From the NCBI GenBank assembly GCA_036500225.1, contig DASYCJ010000084.1:1-64000 (forward strand): DNA of 64,000 nucleotides. The letters run 5' to 3'. The DNA is from DASUBN01 sp036500225 (GTDB lineage Bacteria > Pseudomonadota > Gammaproteobacteria > Natronospirales > REEB76). The notes beneath the pieces were generated by a model. It made no database searches. It worked only from the letters and a program-made list of their open reading frames with translations, and was not told the origin of the DNA. Positions 26,155 to 35,494 of this stretch are shown in pieces (position 1 is the first letter of the stretch; every line of letters starts with the position of its first letter). Made by a program: the position numbers and the translations under genes.

Positions 26155-26901
26155 ATGACTGAGACCCACGCCAGCGCGCCGCCCGCGCACATCGCCATCA
26201 TCATGGACGGCAACGGTCGTTGGGCAAAATCCCGCGGCATGATCCGCCACGCCGGTCACAAGGCCGGTCTCGACACCGCCCGCGAGATCATCGAGCACTG
26301 CACGGCCTTAGGCGTCGGCGCCCTCACGCTCTTCACCTTCAGCAGCGAGAACTGGCAGCGGCCGGAAGGCGAGGTGACCCGCCTCATGGAGCTGTTCCTA
26401 GGTGCGTTGAACAAGGAAGCCCGCGAGTTGCATGAGAACGGGGTTCGACTGCGCTTCATCGGCGATCGCAGCGGTTTCTCCGCCAAGCTGCAATCCGGCA
26501 TGGCTGAGACCGAGGCGCTCACCTCCGGCAATCCGCGCATGCTGCTCAACATCGCTGTGGGTTACGGCGGACGTTGGGACATCGCCGCCGCCGCACGCCG
26601 CCTGGCGGGGGACGTGGCGGCCGGCCGTCTCAAAGCGGAACAAGTGGACGAATCCCGCCTCGCCGCCGCGCTCTCGCTCGCTGATGTGCCGGATCCGGAT
26701 CTCTTCATCCGCACCGGCGGTGAGCGGCGCATCAGCAACTTCCTGCTATGGAACCTGGCCTACACCGAACTCTATTTCACCGACGTGCTGTGGCCGGACT
26801 TCCGTGAGACGGCCCTGGATGAGGCCATCGCCTGGTTCTATTCACGGCAGCGCCGCTTCGGGAAGACCGGTGAACAAGTGGAAGAGCGGGAACATGCTTA
26901 A
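26155..26901 (+). CDS. uppS: Undecaprenyl diphosphate synthase (cis-prenyltransferase)
   Basis: Adds isopentenyl units in cis to farnesyl diphosphate to make the C55 carrier for peptidoglycan and O-antigen. The 248-residue protein has the P-loop-like HIAIIMDGNGRWAK with the catalytic Asp. FTFSSENWQRP and the C-terminal RTGGERRISNFLLWNLAYTE segment bind the homoallylic substrate. Its 3' end overlaps the cdsA start by 8 bases, as expected in the conserved uppS-cdsA-dxr cluster, in which dxr supplies the isoprenoid precursor pathway. Confidence 0.97.
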   Translation: MTETHASAPPAHIAIIMDGNGRWAKSRGMIRHAGHKAGLDTAREIIEHCTALGVGALTLFTFSSENWQRPEGEVTRLMELFLGALNKEARELHENGVRLRFIGDRSGFSAKLQSGMAETEALTSGNPRMLLNIAVGYGGRWDIAAAARRLAGDVAAGRLKAEQVDESRLAAALSLADVPDPDLFIRTGGERRISNFLLWNLAYTELYFTDVLWPDFRETALDEAIAWFYSRQRRFGKTGEQVEEREHA

Positions 26902-27697
26902 GCAGCGCATCATCACTGCGCTCATCATCGCGCCCATCGTGCTGGCGCTAATCTTCTTCGCGCCGGACACGCTGTTCGTCCTGGTCATGCTGGCCATGGC
27001 ACTGGTGGGTGCCTGGGAGTGGTCCGCCCTGGCGGGTCGGCCGAGCCGCGGCGCACGCGTCTGGTTGGCGGTATTCTTCGCGGTGTTGGTGGGGATAGGT
27101 CTGTCGCTGCAGCGATACCAACCGCAGGTGCCCTGGCTCGAGGGCTATTGCCTCTTGGCGCTCGTCTGGTGGTTGTTCAGCCTGGTTTGGATCGCCCTAT
27201 GGCGTGCCGAATTCAGCCGGCCGGTGAAGATCCTCTGCGGGGTCCTGACCCTGCTGCCGTCCCTGGCGGCGGTAGTGTCCATTCGCAACGCCAGCCCCTG
27301 GTATCTATTGATACAGCTCCTCATCACCTCGGGTGCGGACATCGGCGCCTATTTCGCCGGCCGCGCCTTCGGTAAGCACAAGCTTGCGCCCCAGGTGAGC
27401 CCGGGCAAGACCTGGGAAGGGGTGGTGGGCGGTGTCGTGTTGGTGGCGGTAGTTGCAGTCATCGCCGACCACTGGCTGCCGGTCGCAGCCTTGCCCTTCG
27501 TGCTGCTATCTATAGGTGTAGGTCTGCTGTCGGTGGTGGGAGATCTCTCCGAGAGCCTGTTCAAGCGCCAGGCGGGCCTGAAGGACAGCGGAACCTTGTT
27601 CCCTGGGCACGGCGGCGTATTGGATCGGGTGGATAGCCTCACTGCTGCGGCTCCCTTGTTCTGGCTTGGCCTGCATTGCATGGGAGTCATCCCATGA
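26894..27697 (+). CDS. cdsA: Phosphatidate cytidylyltransferase (CDP-diglyceride synthetase)
   Basis: An inner-membrane enzyme making CDP-diacylglycerol from phosphatidate and CTP, the branch point to all phospholipids. I chose the ATG at 26894, giving 267 residues. Upstream in-frame codons lie inside uppS and read as non-protein-like sequence. About seven or eight hydrophobic segments are present. The family signature is intact near the C-terminus: SLFKRQAGLKDSGTLFPGHG followed by GVLDRVDS, with the catalytic Lys-Asp and metal-binding Asp residues. The stop overlaps the dxr start (ATGA). Confidence 0.96.
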   Translation: MLKQRIITALIIAPIVLALIFFAPDTLFVLVMLAMALVGAWEWSALAGRPSRGARVWLAVFFAVLVGIGLSLQRYQPQVPWLEGYCLLALVWWLFSLVWIALWRAEFSRPVKILCGVLTLLPSLAAVVSIRNASPWYLLIQLLITSGADIGAYFAGRAFGKHKLAPQVSPGKTWEGVVGGVVLVAVVAVIADHWLPVAALPFVLLSIGVGLLSVVGDLSESLFKRQAGLKDSGTLFPGHGGVLDRVDSLTAAAPLFWLGLHCMGVIP

Positions 27698-28881
27698 TCG
27701 GCGTGGCGGTACTCGGCTCCACCGGTAGCGTCGGCATGAACACGTTGGATGTGGTGGCGCGTCACCGGGACAAGTTCCGGGTCGCAGCCCTCACGGCAAA
27801 TCGCGACGTGGATGGGCTCTTCAAACAATGCCTGGAGCATCAGCCGGCTTTGGCGGTTATGGTGGACGAGAAGGCTGCTGCCCAACTCAAGACCAAGCTC
27901 AAGGACAGCGGTCTCAGGACCGAGGTGCGCAGCGGCGCCAAGGCGCTCTTGGAAGCGGCAGCTTTGCCGGAGGCCCGCTATGTGATGGCCGCCATCGTCG
28001 GAGCGGCCGGACTCGAGGCGACCCTTGCGGCAGTCAATGCCGGCAAGCGAGTCTTGCTCGCCAATAAGGAAGCGCTGGTGATGGCCGGGCCGCTGTTCAT
28101 GGATGCAGTGCACAAACATGGCACCGAACTCATGCCCATCGATAGCGAACACAATGCGGTGTTCCAGTGCATGCCCGGTGGTTATCGCGCCGGCGGCTGG
28201 CCGCACGGGGTGCGCCGTATCGTGCTCACCGCTTCCGGCGGCCCGTTCCGCGGTTGGCCCCTGGAGCGGTTGGCGGAAGTGACGCCGGCGGAAGCCTGCG
28301 CCCACCCCACCTGGAACATGGGCCGCAAGATATCAGTGGACTCCGCCACCATGATGAACAAGGGCCTGGAAGTCATCGAGGCCTGCTGGCTGTTCGGCAC
28401 CGGCCCGGAACGGGTCGAAGTGGTGGTGCATCCCCAGAGCGTCATCCATTCCATGGTGGAATACGATGACGGTTCGGTGCTAGCGCAGCTCTCGAACCCC
28501 GACATGCGCACCCCCATCGCCCACGGCCTGGGTTGGCCGGAGCGGCTCACGGCGGGCGTCGAGCCTCTCGATATCCTGGCGCGTGAGACCCTGGACTTCG
28601 AACCTCCCGATTTGGATGCCTTCCCTTGTCTGAAACTCGCCATGCAGGCGGCAGAGGCACGTGACGGTGCGCCGGTGATATTGAATGCCGCCAATGAGAT
28701 CGCGGTGGCAGCCTTCCTCGACGGTCGTCTGTCCTTCACCGGCATCGCCGACCTCGTGGCCTCTGCCCTGGACGAGGTGCCGAACTCCCGTTGCGACAGC
28801 CTGGAACAGGTGCTGGTCCTGGATCGACGCGTGCGTGAGATCTCGGAGCGGCGGCTGACGGCTGCGGCAGTGAGCGCCTGA
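27694..28881 (+). CDS. dxr: 1-deoxy-D-xylulose 5-phosphate reductoisomerase
   Basis: The second enzyme of the MEP isoprenoid pathway, converting DXP to MEP with NADPH. The start at 27694 overlaps the cdsA stop and gives 395 residues; a TTG six codons upstream is also in frame but less likely. The NADPH-binding VAVLGSTGSVGMNTLDV is at the extreme N-terminus. PIDSEHNAVFQCM (metal ligand Asp, Glu), TASGGPFRGWP (flexible loop) and HPTWNMGRKISVDSATMMNK complete the active site. ispD and ispF, the next pathway members present, lie 20 kb downstream in this window. Confidence 0.97.
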   Translation: MIGVAVLGSTGSVGMNTLDVVARHRDKFRVAALTANRDVDGLFKQCLEHQPALAVMVDEKAAAQLKTKLKDSGLRTEVRSGAKALLEAAALPEARYVMAAIVGAAGLEATLAAVNAGKRVLLANKEALVMAGPLFMDAVHKHGTELMPIDSEHNAVFQCMPGGYRAGGWPHGVRRIVLTASGGPFRGWPLERLAEVTPAEACAHPTWNMGRKISVDSATMMNKGLEVIEACWLFGTGPERVEVVVHPQSVIHSMVEYDDGSVLAQLSNPDMRTPIAHGLGWPERLTAGVEPLDILARETLDFEPPDLDAFPCLKLAMQAAEARDGAPVILNAANEIAVAAFLDGRLSFTGIADLVASALDEVPNSRCDSLEQVLVLDRRVREISERRLTAAAVSA

Positions 28882-28885
28882 GGCC

Positions 28886-30247
28886 ATGCAGATACTCATC
28901 AGCATCCTGGCATACATCGCGGCAGTGGGGATCCTGGTCACTGCCCATGAGTTCGGTCACTTCTTCGTGGCGCGCCGGCTCGGTATCAAAGTGTTGCGCT
29001 TCTCCATCGGTTTCGGAAAACCCATCTGGGTCTGGCACCGCAAGGATGATGAGACCGAGTATGTGATCTCGGCCTTGCCCCTTGGCGGTTACGTGAAGAT
29101 GGCGGATGAGCGGGAAGGGGAGGTGGCGGAGGCGGACCTGCCGCGGGCCTTCAACCGCAAGTCCATACCCCGCCGCTTCGCGGTGGTGTTGGCGGGTCCC
29201 GTGTTCAACCTGCTGTTCGCGGTGCTGGCCTATTGGATCATCTTCATGCACGGTATCCCGGGTTTAAGGCCCGTGGTGGGCTACGTCATGCCGGATACGC
29301 CGGCGGCCCAAGCGGGTATGCAGTCCGGGGACACCATCCTGTCGGTAGGTTCCAGTCAGACCTCCACCTGGGACGACGTGCAGGTCGAGCTGTTCCATCA
29401 GGTACTGTCCAGTCCCGAAATCGCCATGCAGGTGCGCAGCGCCTCTGGACAGGTGAAAGACCTGGCGTTGCCGGTGCACGATCCCAGCGCCCTGACCGCT
29501 CCGGACCAGATGTTGGTGGGTCTCGGCTTATCCGTGCCGCCGCCGCTGGACCCGGTACTGACCGTGGTGGCGCCGGGGGACGTGGCGGCAAATGCTGGCA
29601 TGAAACCTGGCGATCGCATCCTCTCTGTGGATGGCAAAGGCGTCGGCCACTGGCAGGATCTGGTAGCGACTTTATGGGGCTCCGCGGGGAAGGACCTACG
29701 GTTCATCGTCCAGCGTCAGGGGCAGAAACTGGGGTTCACGCTCAAGGTAGGGACCGCCACTGAAAATGGGGTCGTTGTCGGTCATATAGGCATCGGCGGT
29801 CCAAAGACTCCGACCTCCTACTATGACGGTTTAAGCATCGAACAACGGTATAATCCGCTGGCCGCTCTGGGGCAGGGGTTCAAGCGTACCGCCGATATGT
29901 CGTGGCTGACGCTGCTGGCCGGCTGGAACATGCTGACCGGCAACGTATCCCTGAAGAGCCTGAGCGGGCCCATAGACATCGCGCAGTACGCCGGTTATGC
30001 CGCCCAAAGCGGCGTGGCCACGTTCCTCGAGTTCCTGGCCTTCGTGAGCATCAGCCTCGGAGTGCTGAACCTGCTGCCGATCCCGGTGCTGGACGGTGGG
30101 CATCTGCTGTATTTCGTGGTCGAAGCCGTCAAGGGTTCGCCAGTGTCGGAGCGCGTCGAGGCCCTGGGCCAGCGCGTGGGATTGGTACTGCTGCTGATGC
30201 TGATGGGTTTCGCGGTGTGCAACGACTTGATTCGCGTATTCAGTTGA
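28886..30247 (+). CDS. rseP: Site-2 protease RseP
   Basis: An inner-membrane zinc metalloprotease that cuts RseA in the sigma-E envelope-stress cascade and clears signal peptides. It has 453 residues, about four membrane segments and two periplasmic PDZ domains (about 115-300). The first segment carries the HEFGH zinc motif near residue 20. The third carries LLPIPVLDGGHLLYF with the third zinc ligand. It lies in the usual place between dxr and bamA, 4 bases after dxr. The stop is 12 bases before the bamA start, so coupling with outer-membrane assembly genes is likely. Confidence 0.97.
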   Translation: MQILISILAYIAAVGILVTAHEFGHFFVARRLGIKVLRFSIGFGKPIWVWHRKDDETEYVISALPLGGYVKMADEREGEVAEADLPRAFNRKSIPRRFAVVLAGPVFNLLFAVLAYWIIFMHGIPGLRPVVGYVMPDTPAAQAGMQSGDTILSVGSSQTSTWDDVQVELFHQVLSSPEIAMQVRSASGQVKDLALPVHDPSALTAPDQMLVGLGLSVPPPLDPVLTVVAPGDVAANAGMKPGDRILSVDGKGVGHWQDLVATLWGSAGKDLRFIVQRQGQKLGFTLKVGTATENGVVVGHIGIGGPKTPTSYYDGLSIEQRYNPLAALGQGFKRTADMSWLTLLAGWNMLTGNVSLKSLSGPIDIAQYAGYAAQSGVATFLEFLAFVSISLGVLNLLPIPVLDGGHLLYFVVEAVKGSPVSERVEALGQRVGLVLLLMLMGFAVCNDLIRVFS

Positions 30248-30259
30248 GGAGACCTGCAT

Positions 30260-32644
30260 TTGGGTAATCTGAAAGGCGTCGGACTATTCCTCGCCTCCCT
30301 GTTGCTGATGATGTCGGCCTCCCTCGCACACGCGGATGATCAGGCCTTCGTGGTCAAGAAGATTCAGTTGGTCGGGCTGCAACGCATCTCCGACGGCACC
30401 GTCTACGACTACCTGCCTGTCAACATCGGCGACACCATGGACCCGGCGCACGTGCAGCAGGCCATCCGCGCCCTGTACAAGACCGGTTTCTTCCGTGATG
30501 TGGAGTTGCGCCGTGACGGTGACACCCTGGTGGTGTCGGTGGAGGAGCGTCCTTCCATCGCGCACTTCAGCATCACCGGCAACAAGCTGATCAAGACCGA
30601 AGATCTCAACAAAAGCCTGACCAAGGCTGGTCTCTCCGAGGGCCAGATCTTCAACAAGGTGGTGTTGGACGGACTCGAGCAGGACCTGCTCGACCAGTAC
30701 TACAGCCACGGCCACTACGGCGTGAACCTGAAGACCGATGTCCGCGATGTAGGCGATAACCGTGTCGATGTGACGGTCACTATCTCGGAAGGCGTCACCG
30801 CGCGCATCCGTTCCATCAACATCGTCGGCAACCATGACTTCGACGAAGAGACCCTGCAGGACATCTTCAAGCTCAAGGTCTCGGACTTCTGGACCTACTT
30901 CGGCAGTTCCGATGAGTACGCCCGTGAGAAGCTGGTGGGTGACCTGGAGAACCTGAAGTCCTTCTACATGGACCAGGGTTACGCCGACTTCAACATCGAT
31001 TCACCCCAGGTGGCGGTCTCCCCGGACCACAATAGCGTCTATATCACCGTCGGCCTCACCGAAGGCGCTATCTACAAGATCAAGGACATTAAACTCGCGG
31101 GCAACCTGATCCTGCCCGAGAGTGAGTTGAAGCGCTATCTATTGCTGAAGTCCGGCGACACCTTCTCCCTGGGTCGCGCCAATGCATCCGCCGACCTGAT
31201 CCGCAAACGCTTAGGCGTGGATGGTTACGCGTTCGCACAGGTCAACCCTGTCCCGGATATCGACCGCGACCATAAGCTCGTATCCATAACCTTCGTGGTG
31301 GATCCAGGTGAGCGCGCCTATGTGCGCCACATCATCTTCAACGGTGCCGAAGACACCAATGACGAGGTGTACCGCCGTGAGATGCGTCAGTTCGAGGGCT
31401 CCTGGCTCTCTAACCTGGACCTGGAACGTTCGCGCGTGCGCATCCAGCGTCTGCCCTGGGTGGACGATGCCCAGGTGAAGACCGTGCCGGTGCCCGGTAC
31501 CGCGAACCTAGTGGATGTGAGCTTTGACGTGAAGGAGCGCCCGCCGGGTACCGCCAACATCGGCATCGGCTACGGCAGCCAGTCCGGCCTGGTGCTGGAT
31601 GGTTCCATCACCAACGCCAACTTCCTCGGTACCGGCGAGAAACTCGAGCTCGAGGCGAGCCATACCGCCATCGGCCACAGTTACGACCTGTCCTTCACCG
31701 ACCCGTATGCCACGGTGGATGGGGTGAGCCGTACCTGGAGCGTGTTCCAGACCCGCGTCTCTTCACTGAACATCAACAGCGCGCCGCTGACCACCCAGTC
31801 CTATGGCGTGGGCCTGAGCTATGACATACCGCTTTCCGAATACAGCGCCTGGGGCGAAGGCCTGACCTATTCGCACAACGAGCTGTTCTCTACCACCGGC
31901 ACCTCGCAGGAATACATCCAATTCATGCAGTCGCCGGGCAACGGCAGCCTGTTCTTCACGCCGGCCGCCTGCGTGGACCCGATACGTGACTTCGTCTTCG
32001 TCTGCGAATTCCCGGGTCTTCGTTACAACACGCTCGAGAACAGCCTGCGTTACGTCTATGACACCGAGAACCGCATCATCTTCCCGACCGCGGGCGTGCG
32101 TAACAGCCTGACCTTCACCACCGCAGTACCAGGCGGTGACGTCGACTACTACATCCTGAGCTACCAGCAGTACGCGTTCCTGCCGCTGCCCTTCAAGTTC
32201 ATCTATGCCCTGAATGGGCAGGTGAGTTACGGCGGGCCCTACGGCAAGACCACCCAATATCCGCCGTTCAAGAACTTCTTCGTCGGCGGGCCGGATACGG
32301 TGCGCGGCTGGGTGGCAGGCACCCTGGGTCCCCAGGACCCGAACCTGCTCTTGCCCATCGGCGGCCGGGCCATGTTCTATGCCCAGAACGAGTTCGTGAT
32401 CCCGCGCTTTGGCAAGGACACCACCGGCGCCGGCTCCTACCGTTTGGCCTTGTTCTTCGATATCGGCAACGCCTTCAGCAGCGCCAGCCAGTTCAACCTG
32501 CCGAACCTGCGCGAATCCTGGGGCCTGGCGGCCACTTTCCTCACGCCCCTGGGTGCAATGAAATTCAGTTATGCTTTCCCGCTAAACGTCAAAACAGGCG
32601 ACCAGACCGAGCGCTTCCAGTTCACCCTCGGCGCCTATTACTGA
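30260..32644 (+). CDS. bamA: Outer membrane protein assembly factor BamA
   Basis: The core of the BAM complex, which inserts beta-barrel proteins. The start appears to be TTG, with GAGGA nine bases upstream; no ATG in frame precedes the signal peptide. The 794 residues comprise a signal peptide with cleavage after SLAHA, five POTRA domains to about residue 425, and a 16-strand barrel. The barrel ends in a C-terminal strand with the terminal aromatic pair (LGAYY). The loop-6 motif reads VRGW (681-684), where most BamA proteins have VRGF or VRGY; its essential Arg is kept. The downstream neighbour skp encodes a chaperone for the same substrates. Confidence 0.97.
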   Translation: MGNLKGVGLFLASLLLMMSASLAHADDQAFVVKKIQLVGLQRISDGTVYDYLPVNIGDTMDPAHVQQAIRALYKTGFFRDVELRRDGDTLVVSVEERPSIAHFSITGNKLIKTEDLNKSLTKAGLSEGQIFNKVVLDGLEQDLLDQYYSHGHYGVNLKTDVRDVGDNRVDVTVTISEGVTARIRSINIVGNHDFDEETLQDIFKLKVSDFWTYFGSSDEYAREKLVGDLENLKSFYMDQGYADFNIDSPQVAVSPDHNSVYITVGLTEGAIYKIKDIKLAGNLILPESELKRYLLLKSGDTFSLGRANASADLIRKRLGVDGYAFAQVNPVPDIDRDHKLVSITFVVDPGERAYVRHIIFNGAEDTNDEVYRREMRQFEGSWLSNLDLERSRVRIQRLPWVDDAQVKTVPVPGTANLVDVSFDVKERPPGTANIGIGYGSQSGLVLDGSITNANFLGTGEKLELEASHTAIGHSYDLSFTDPYATVDGVSRTWSVFQTRVSSLNINSAPLTTQSYGVGLSYDIPLSEYSAWGEGLTYSHNELFSTTGTSQEYIQFMQSPGNGSLFFTPAACVDPIRDFVFVCEFPGLRYNTLENSLRYVYDTENRIIFPTAGVRNSLTFTTAVPGGDVDYYILSYQQYAFLPLPFKFIYALNGQVSYGGPYGKTTQYPPFKNFFVGGPDTVRGWVAGTLGPQDPNLLLPIGGRAMFYAQNEFVIPRFGKDTTGAGSYRLALFFDIGNAFSSASQFNLPNLRESWGLAATFLTPLGAMKFSYAFPLNVKTGDQTERFQFTLGAYY

Positions 32645-32669
32645 TCTAAATCCTTCAGGAGTGGAAACC

Positions 32670-33212
32670 GTGACCATGAAATCCCTGTCTCTCGCCGCAT
32701 TGTTGGCTGCCTCCCTGGGGCTCGCCGCCGGCGCCCAGGCCGCCGACCTCAAGATCGGCGTGATCGACACAGCATCATTGCTACAGAAGTCGCCGCAGGC
32801 GCAGAACGCCACGGCCGACATGGCCAAGAAGTTCGATGCCCGCAAGAAGGATTTGATGGCGGAGCAGGACGACATCAAGAACAAGCAGGACCAGCTCAAC
32901 AAAAACGGCGCCACCATGAGCTCCCAGCAGGTGCAGGACGCCCAGAGCCAGATCGACGAACTGCAGCGCGACTTCGGCCGCAAGCAGAGCGACTACATGG
33001 ATGACGTGAATATGGCCCGCAATTCTGCGCTGAGCTCCTTACAGCAGGACGTGTTCAAGGCCGCCCAGGAGTTCGCCCAGGTACAGAAGTACGATCTGAT
33101 CATCGCCGAAGGCGTGATCTACAAGGACGCTGCCGTGGATGTGACCGACCAGGTGCTGGCGCAGATGCAGAAGGATTACAAGGCTGCCGGGAACGCCAAG
33201 AGCGGCGGCTGA
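32670..33212 (+). CDS. skp: Periplasmic chaperone Skp (OmpH family)
   Basis: Holds unfolded outer-membrane proteins in the periplasm and delivers them to BamA. I set the start at GTG 32670, eight bases after AGGAG. An ATG two codons later and a GTG at 32661 are also in frame. The protein has 180 residues with a signal peptide ending in GAQA, then KIGVIDTASLLQKSPQAQ typical of the family. A long charged, coiled-coil tentacle region follows (about 60-125, rich in Lys, Asp and Gln). The C-terminal AEGVIYKDAAVDVTDQVL stretch rebuilds the beta body. Confidence 0.95.
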   Translation: MTMKSLSLAALLAASLGLAAGAQAADLKIGVIDTASLLQKSPQAQNATADMAKKFDARKKDLMAEQDDIKNKQDQLNKNGATMSSQQVQDAQSQIDELQRDFGRKQSDYMDDVNMARNSALSSLQQDVFKAAQEFAQVQKYDLIIAEGVIYKDAAVDVTDQVLAQMQKDYKAAGNAKSGG

Positions 33213-33216
33213 GCGG

Positions 33217-34242
33217 ATGGCGGCGGCGGGACAGACACTCGCTGAACTGGCTGCCCGCTGCGGTGGGGAAGTGCGCGGCGACGGCAGCGTTCGGCTGACC
33301 GGCGTCGCGACCATCCAGAACGCGGCGCCCGGGACCATCGCCTTCCTCGCTAACCCGCATTACAAACGTTTCCTGGCGGAGACCGGCGCCAGCGCCCTGA
33401 TCCTGAACGCGGAAGACGCGAAGGACACGGCGCTGCCGGCGCTGATCACGTCAAATCCCTATCTCGTCTATGCCAAGGTCGCGGCGCTCTTGGTGCCGGA
33501 GCCTCCCGTGCAGGGTGGCATCGCAGCCGGCGCGCATGTGAGCCCCGAGGCGCGTGTCTCGGCGGATTCCTGGGTGGCGCCCGGCGCCGTGGTGGAGGCG
33601 GGGGCGGAGATCGGCCCGCGCGCCTTCATCGGCCCCAACTGCGTGGTGCGCCATGGCTCGCGCATCGGCACCGACAGCCGTCTGGTCGCGAACGTGTACC
33701 TCGGACCCCGCTCGCAGGTGGGGCAGCGAGTGATCCTGCATCCGAACTGCGCCATCGGCGGCGACGGCTTCGGCAATGCGAAGGACGGCGAGCGCTGGGT
33801 CAAGGTTCCGCAACTCGGCGCCGTCGTGATCGGCGATGACGTGGAGATCGGCTGCAACACCAGCGTGGACCGCGGCGCCCTCGAAGATACGGTCATCGAG
33901 GAAGGCGTGCGGCTCGACAACCAGATACAGGTGGGCCACGGTTCGCGCATCGGCGCGCACACCGCCATCGCAGGCGGAGTGATCATCGCCGGCAGCGCCA
34001 ACATCGGCAGACGCTGCATGATCGCGGGCGGTGCTGGCATCAACGGCCACATGGAAGTCTGCGACGACGTGATCGTCATCGCCATGACCATGGTCACCCG
34101 AGCCATCACCAAACCCGGTGTCTATGGCGGCGGCTTGCCGATGGACAGCGTGGATAACTGGCGCAAGAACGCGGCGCGCTTCCGGCAGTTGGATGCCATG
34201 GCGCGCCGTATCGCCGAACTCGAAAAGAAACTCAAGGACTAA
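33217..34242 (+). CDS. lpxD: UDP-3-O-(3-hydroxyacyl)glucosamine N-acyltransferase
   Basis: The third enzyme of lipid A synthesis. It adds an R-3-hydroxyacyl chain from acyl carrier protein to the amino group of UDP-3-O-acylglucosamine. The 341-residue protein has the N-terminal uridine-binding domain (LAELAARCGGEVRGDG), a left-handed beta-helix of hexapeptide repeats (about 105-290) and a C-terminal helix. The catalytic His lies in the NQIQVGHGSRIGAHTAIAG stretch. The ATG lies 4 bases after the skp stop, with little Shine-Dalgarno sequence, suggesting reinitiation. Confidence 0.97.
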   Translation: MAAAGQTLAELAARCGGEVRGDGSVRLTGVATIQNAAPGTIAFLANPHYKRFLAETGASALILNAEDAKDTALPALITSNPYLVYAKVAALLVPEPPVQGGIAAGAHVSPEARVSADSWVAPGAVVEAGAEIGPRAFIGPNCVVRHGSRIGTDSRLVANVYLGPRSQVGQRVILHPNCAIGGDGFGNAKDGERWVKVPQLGAVVIGDDVEIGCNTSVDRGALEDTVIEEGVRLDNQIQVGHGSRIGAHTAIAGGVIIAGSANIGRRCMIAGGAGINGHMEVCDDVIVIAMTMVTRAITKPGVYGGGLPMDSVDNWRKNAARFRQLDAMARRIAELEKKLKD

Positions 34243-34245
34243 GCC

Positions 34246-34704
34246 ATGTCGAAACCACCGCTCATGGACATCCAGGCGATCATGAAGCAGCTGCCTCACC
34301 GCTATCCGTTCCTGCTGTTGGATCGGGTGCTGGAGTGCACGCCGGGTGAATCGCTCGTCGCCTTGAAGAACGTGACCATCAACGAGCCATTCTTCCCCGG
34401 CCATTTTCCGCAGCGTGCGGTGATGCCGGGTGTACTGATCCTGGAGGCCATGGCCCAGGCCACAGGTCTCTTGGCTTTCGCCACCATCGGTCATCCGCCG
34501 GGTCCCAACGAACTCTATTACTTCGTCGGCATCGACAAGGCACGCTTCCGTGAGATGGTGGTGCCGGGTGACCAGATCCTGTTCAAGGTGAAGATACTGG
34601 CCGCCAAACGCAACATCTGGAAGTTCTCCGGCGTAGCCGAGGTGGACGGCAAGATGGCGGCTGAGGCGGAGCTCATGTGCGCCGGTCAGGTGCACGAAGA
34701 GTGA
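34246..34704 (+). CDS. fabZ: 3-hydroxyacyl-ACP dehydratase FabZ
   Basis: Dehydrates 3-hydroxyacyl-ACP in fatty-acid elongation and so competes with LpxA and LpxD for the same hydroxyacyl-ACP pool. The 152-residue hot-dog-fold protein has LPHRYPFLLLDRV, the catalytic His in EPFFPGHFP and the catalytic Glu in VLILEAMAQATG. It sits between lpxD and lpxA, as in most gammaproteobacteria, three bases after lpxD. Its stop overlaps the lpxA start (GTGA). Confidence 0.98.
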   Translation: MSKPPLMDIQAIMKQLPHRYPFLLLDRVLECTPGESLVALKNVTINEPFFPGHFPQRAVMPGVLILEAMAQATGLLAFATIGHPPGPNELYYFVGIDKARFREMVVPGDQILFKVKILAAKRNIWKFSGVAEVDGKMAAEAELMCAGQVHEE

Positions 34705-35480
34705 ACGGCGGTGTCCACACCCAGGCCGTCGTCGATCCCAAGGCGCGGCTGGACAGCAGCGTCAGCGTCGGGCCTTTCAGCTTCATCGGACCAGACGTGG
34801 AGATCGGCGCGGGCACCGTGGTCGGTCCACACGTGGTGATCCAGGGCCCGACCCGTATCGGCCGGGAAAACCACATCCACCCCTTCGCATCCTTGGGCGG
34901 CGCGCCCCAGGACAAGAAATACGCCGGTGAACCCACCACCCTCGAGATCGGCGACCGTAACAGCATCTTCGAGTCCGCGACCCTGAATCGCGGTACCGCC
35001 CAGGACAAGGGCACCACCTGCATCGGCAATGACAATTGGCTGATGGCGTACATACACATCGCCCATGACTGCATCCTGGGCGATAACATCATCATGGCCA
35101 ACAACGCCACTCTGGCGGGCCACGTGGACATCGAGGACTGGGCCATCCTCGGTGGCTTCAGCAAGATCCACCAGTTCGTGCGCCTCGGCGCCCATTGCTT
35201 CACGGGCATGAACGTGGATATCACCCGCGACGTACCGCCCTATGTGATGGTGTCCGGCACGCCCGTCGAGCCGCACGGCATCAACAGCGAAGGTCTGAAG
35301 CGCCGTAGCTTCAGTGCCGACCAGATACGCAACATCAAGAATGCCTACCGGGTGCTGTACCGCTCCGACCTCCGACTGGAAGAGGCCCTGCAGCAGCTCA
35401 AGATCCTGGGCGAGACCCAGCCGGAAGTGGCGCTGATGGCGCGGTTCCTGGAGAAGAGCGAACGCAGCATCACGCGCTGA
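34701..35480 (+). CDS. lpxA: UDP-N-acetylglucosamine acyltransferase
   Basis: The first enzyme of lipid A synthesis, moving a 3-hydroxyacyl chain from ACP to UDP-GlcNAc. I chose the GTG at 34701, overlapping the fabZ stop. It gives 259 residues (E. coli 262) beginning VHTQAVVDPKARLDSSV after three residues. Left-handed beta-helix hexapeptides (VEIGAG, VGPHVV, IGRENH) fill the first 190 residues. The catalytic His sits in YIHIAHDCILGD. A helical C-terminal region follows. lpxB comes 14 bases later. Confidence 0.97.
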   Translation: MNGGVHTQAVVDPKARLDSSVSVGPFSFIGPDVEIGAGTVVGPHVVIQGPTRIGRENHIHPFASLGGAPQDKKYAGEPTTLEIGDRNSIFESATLNRGTAQDKGTTCIGNDNWLMAYIHIAHDCILGDNIIMANNATLAGHVDIEDWAILGGFSKIHQFVRLGAHCFTGMNVDITRDVPPYVMVSGTPVEPHGINSEGLKRRSFSADQIRNIKNAYRVLYRSDLRLEEALQQLKILGETQPEVALMARFLEKSERSITR

Positions 35481-35494
35481 GGGCCTCAAGAGTC

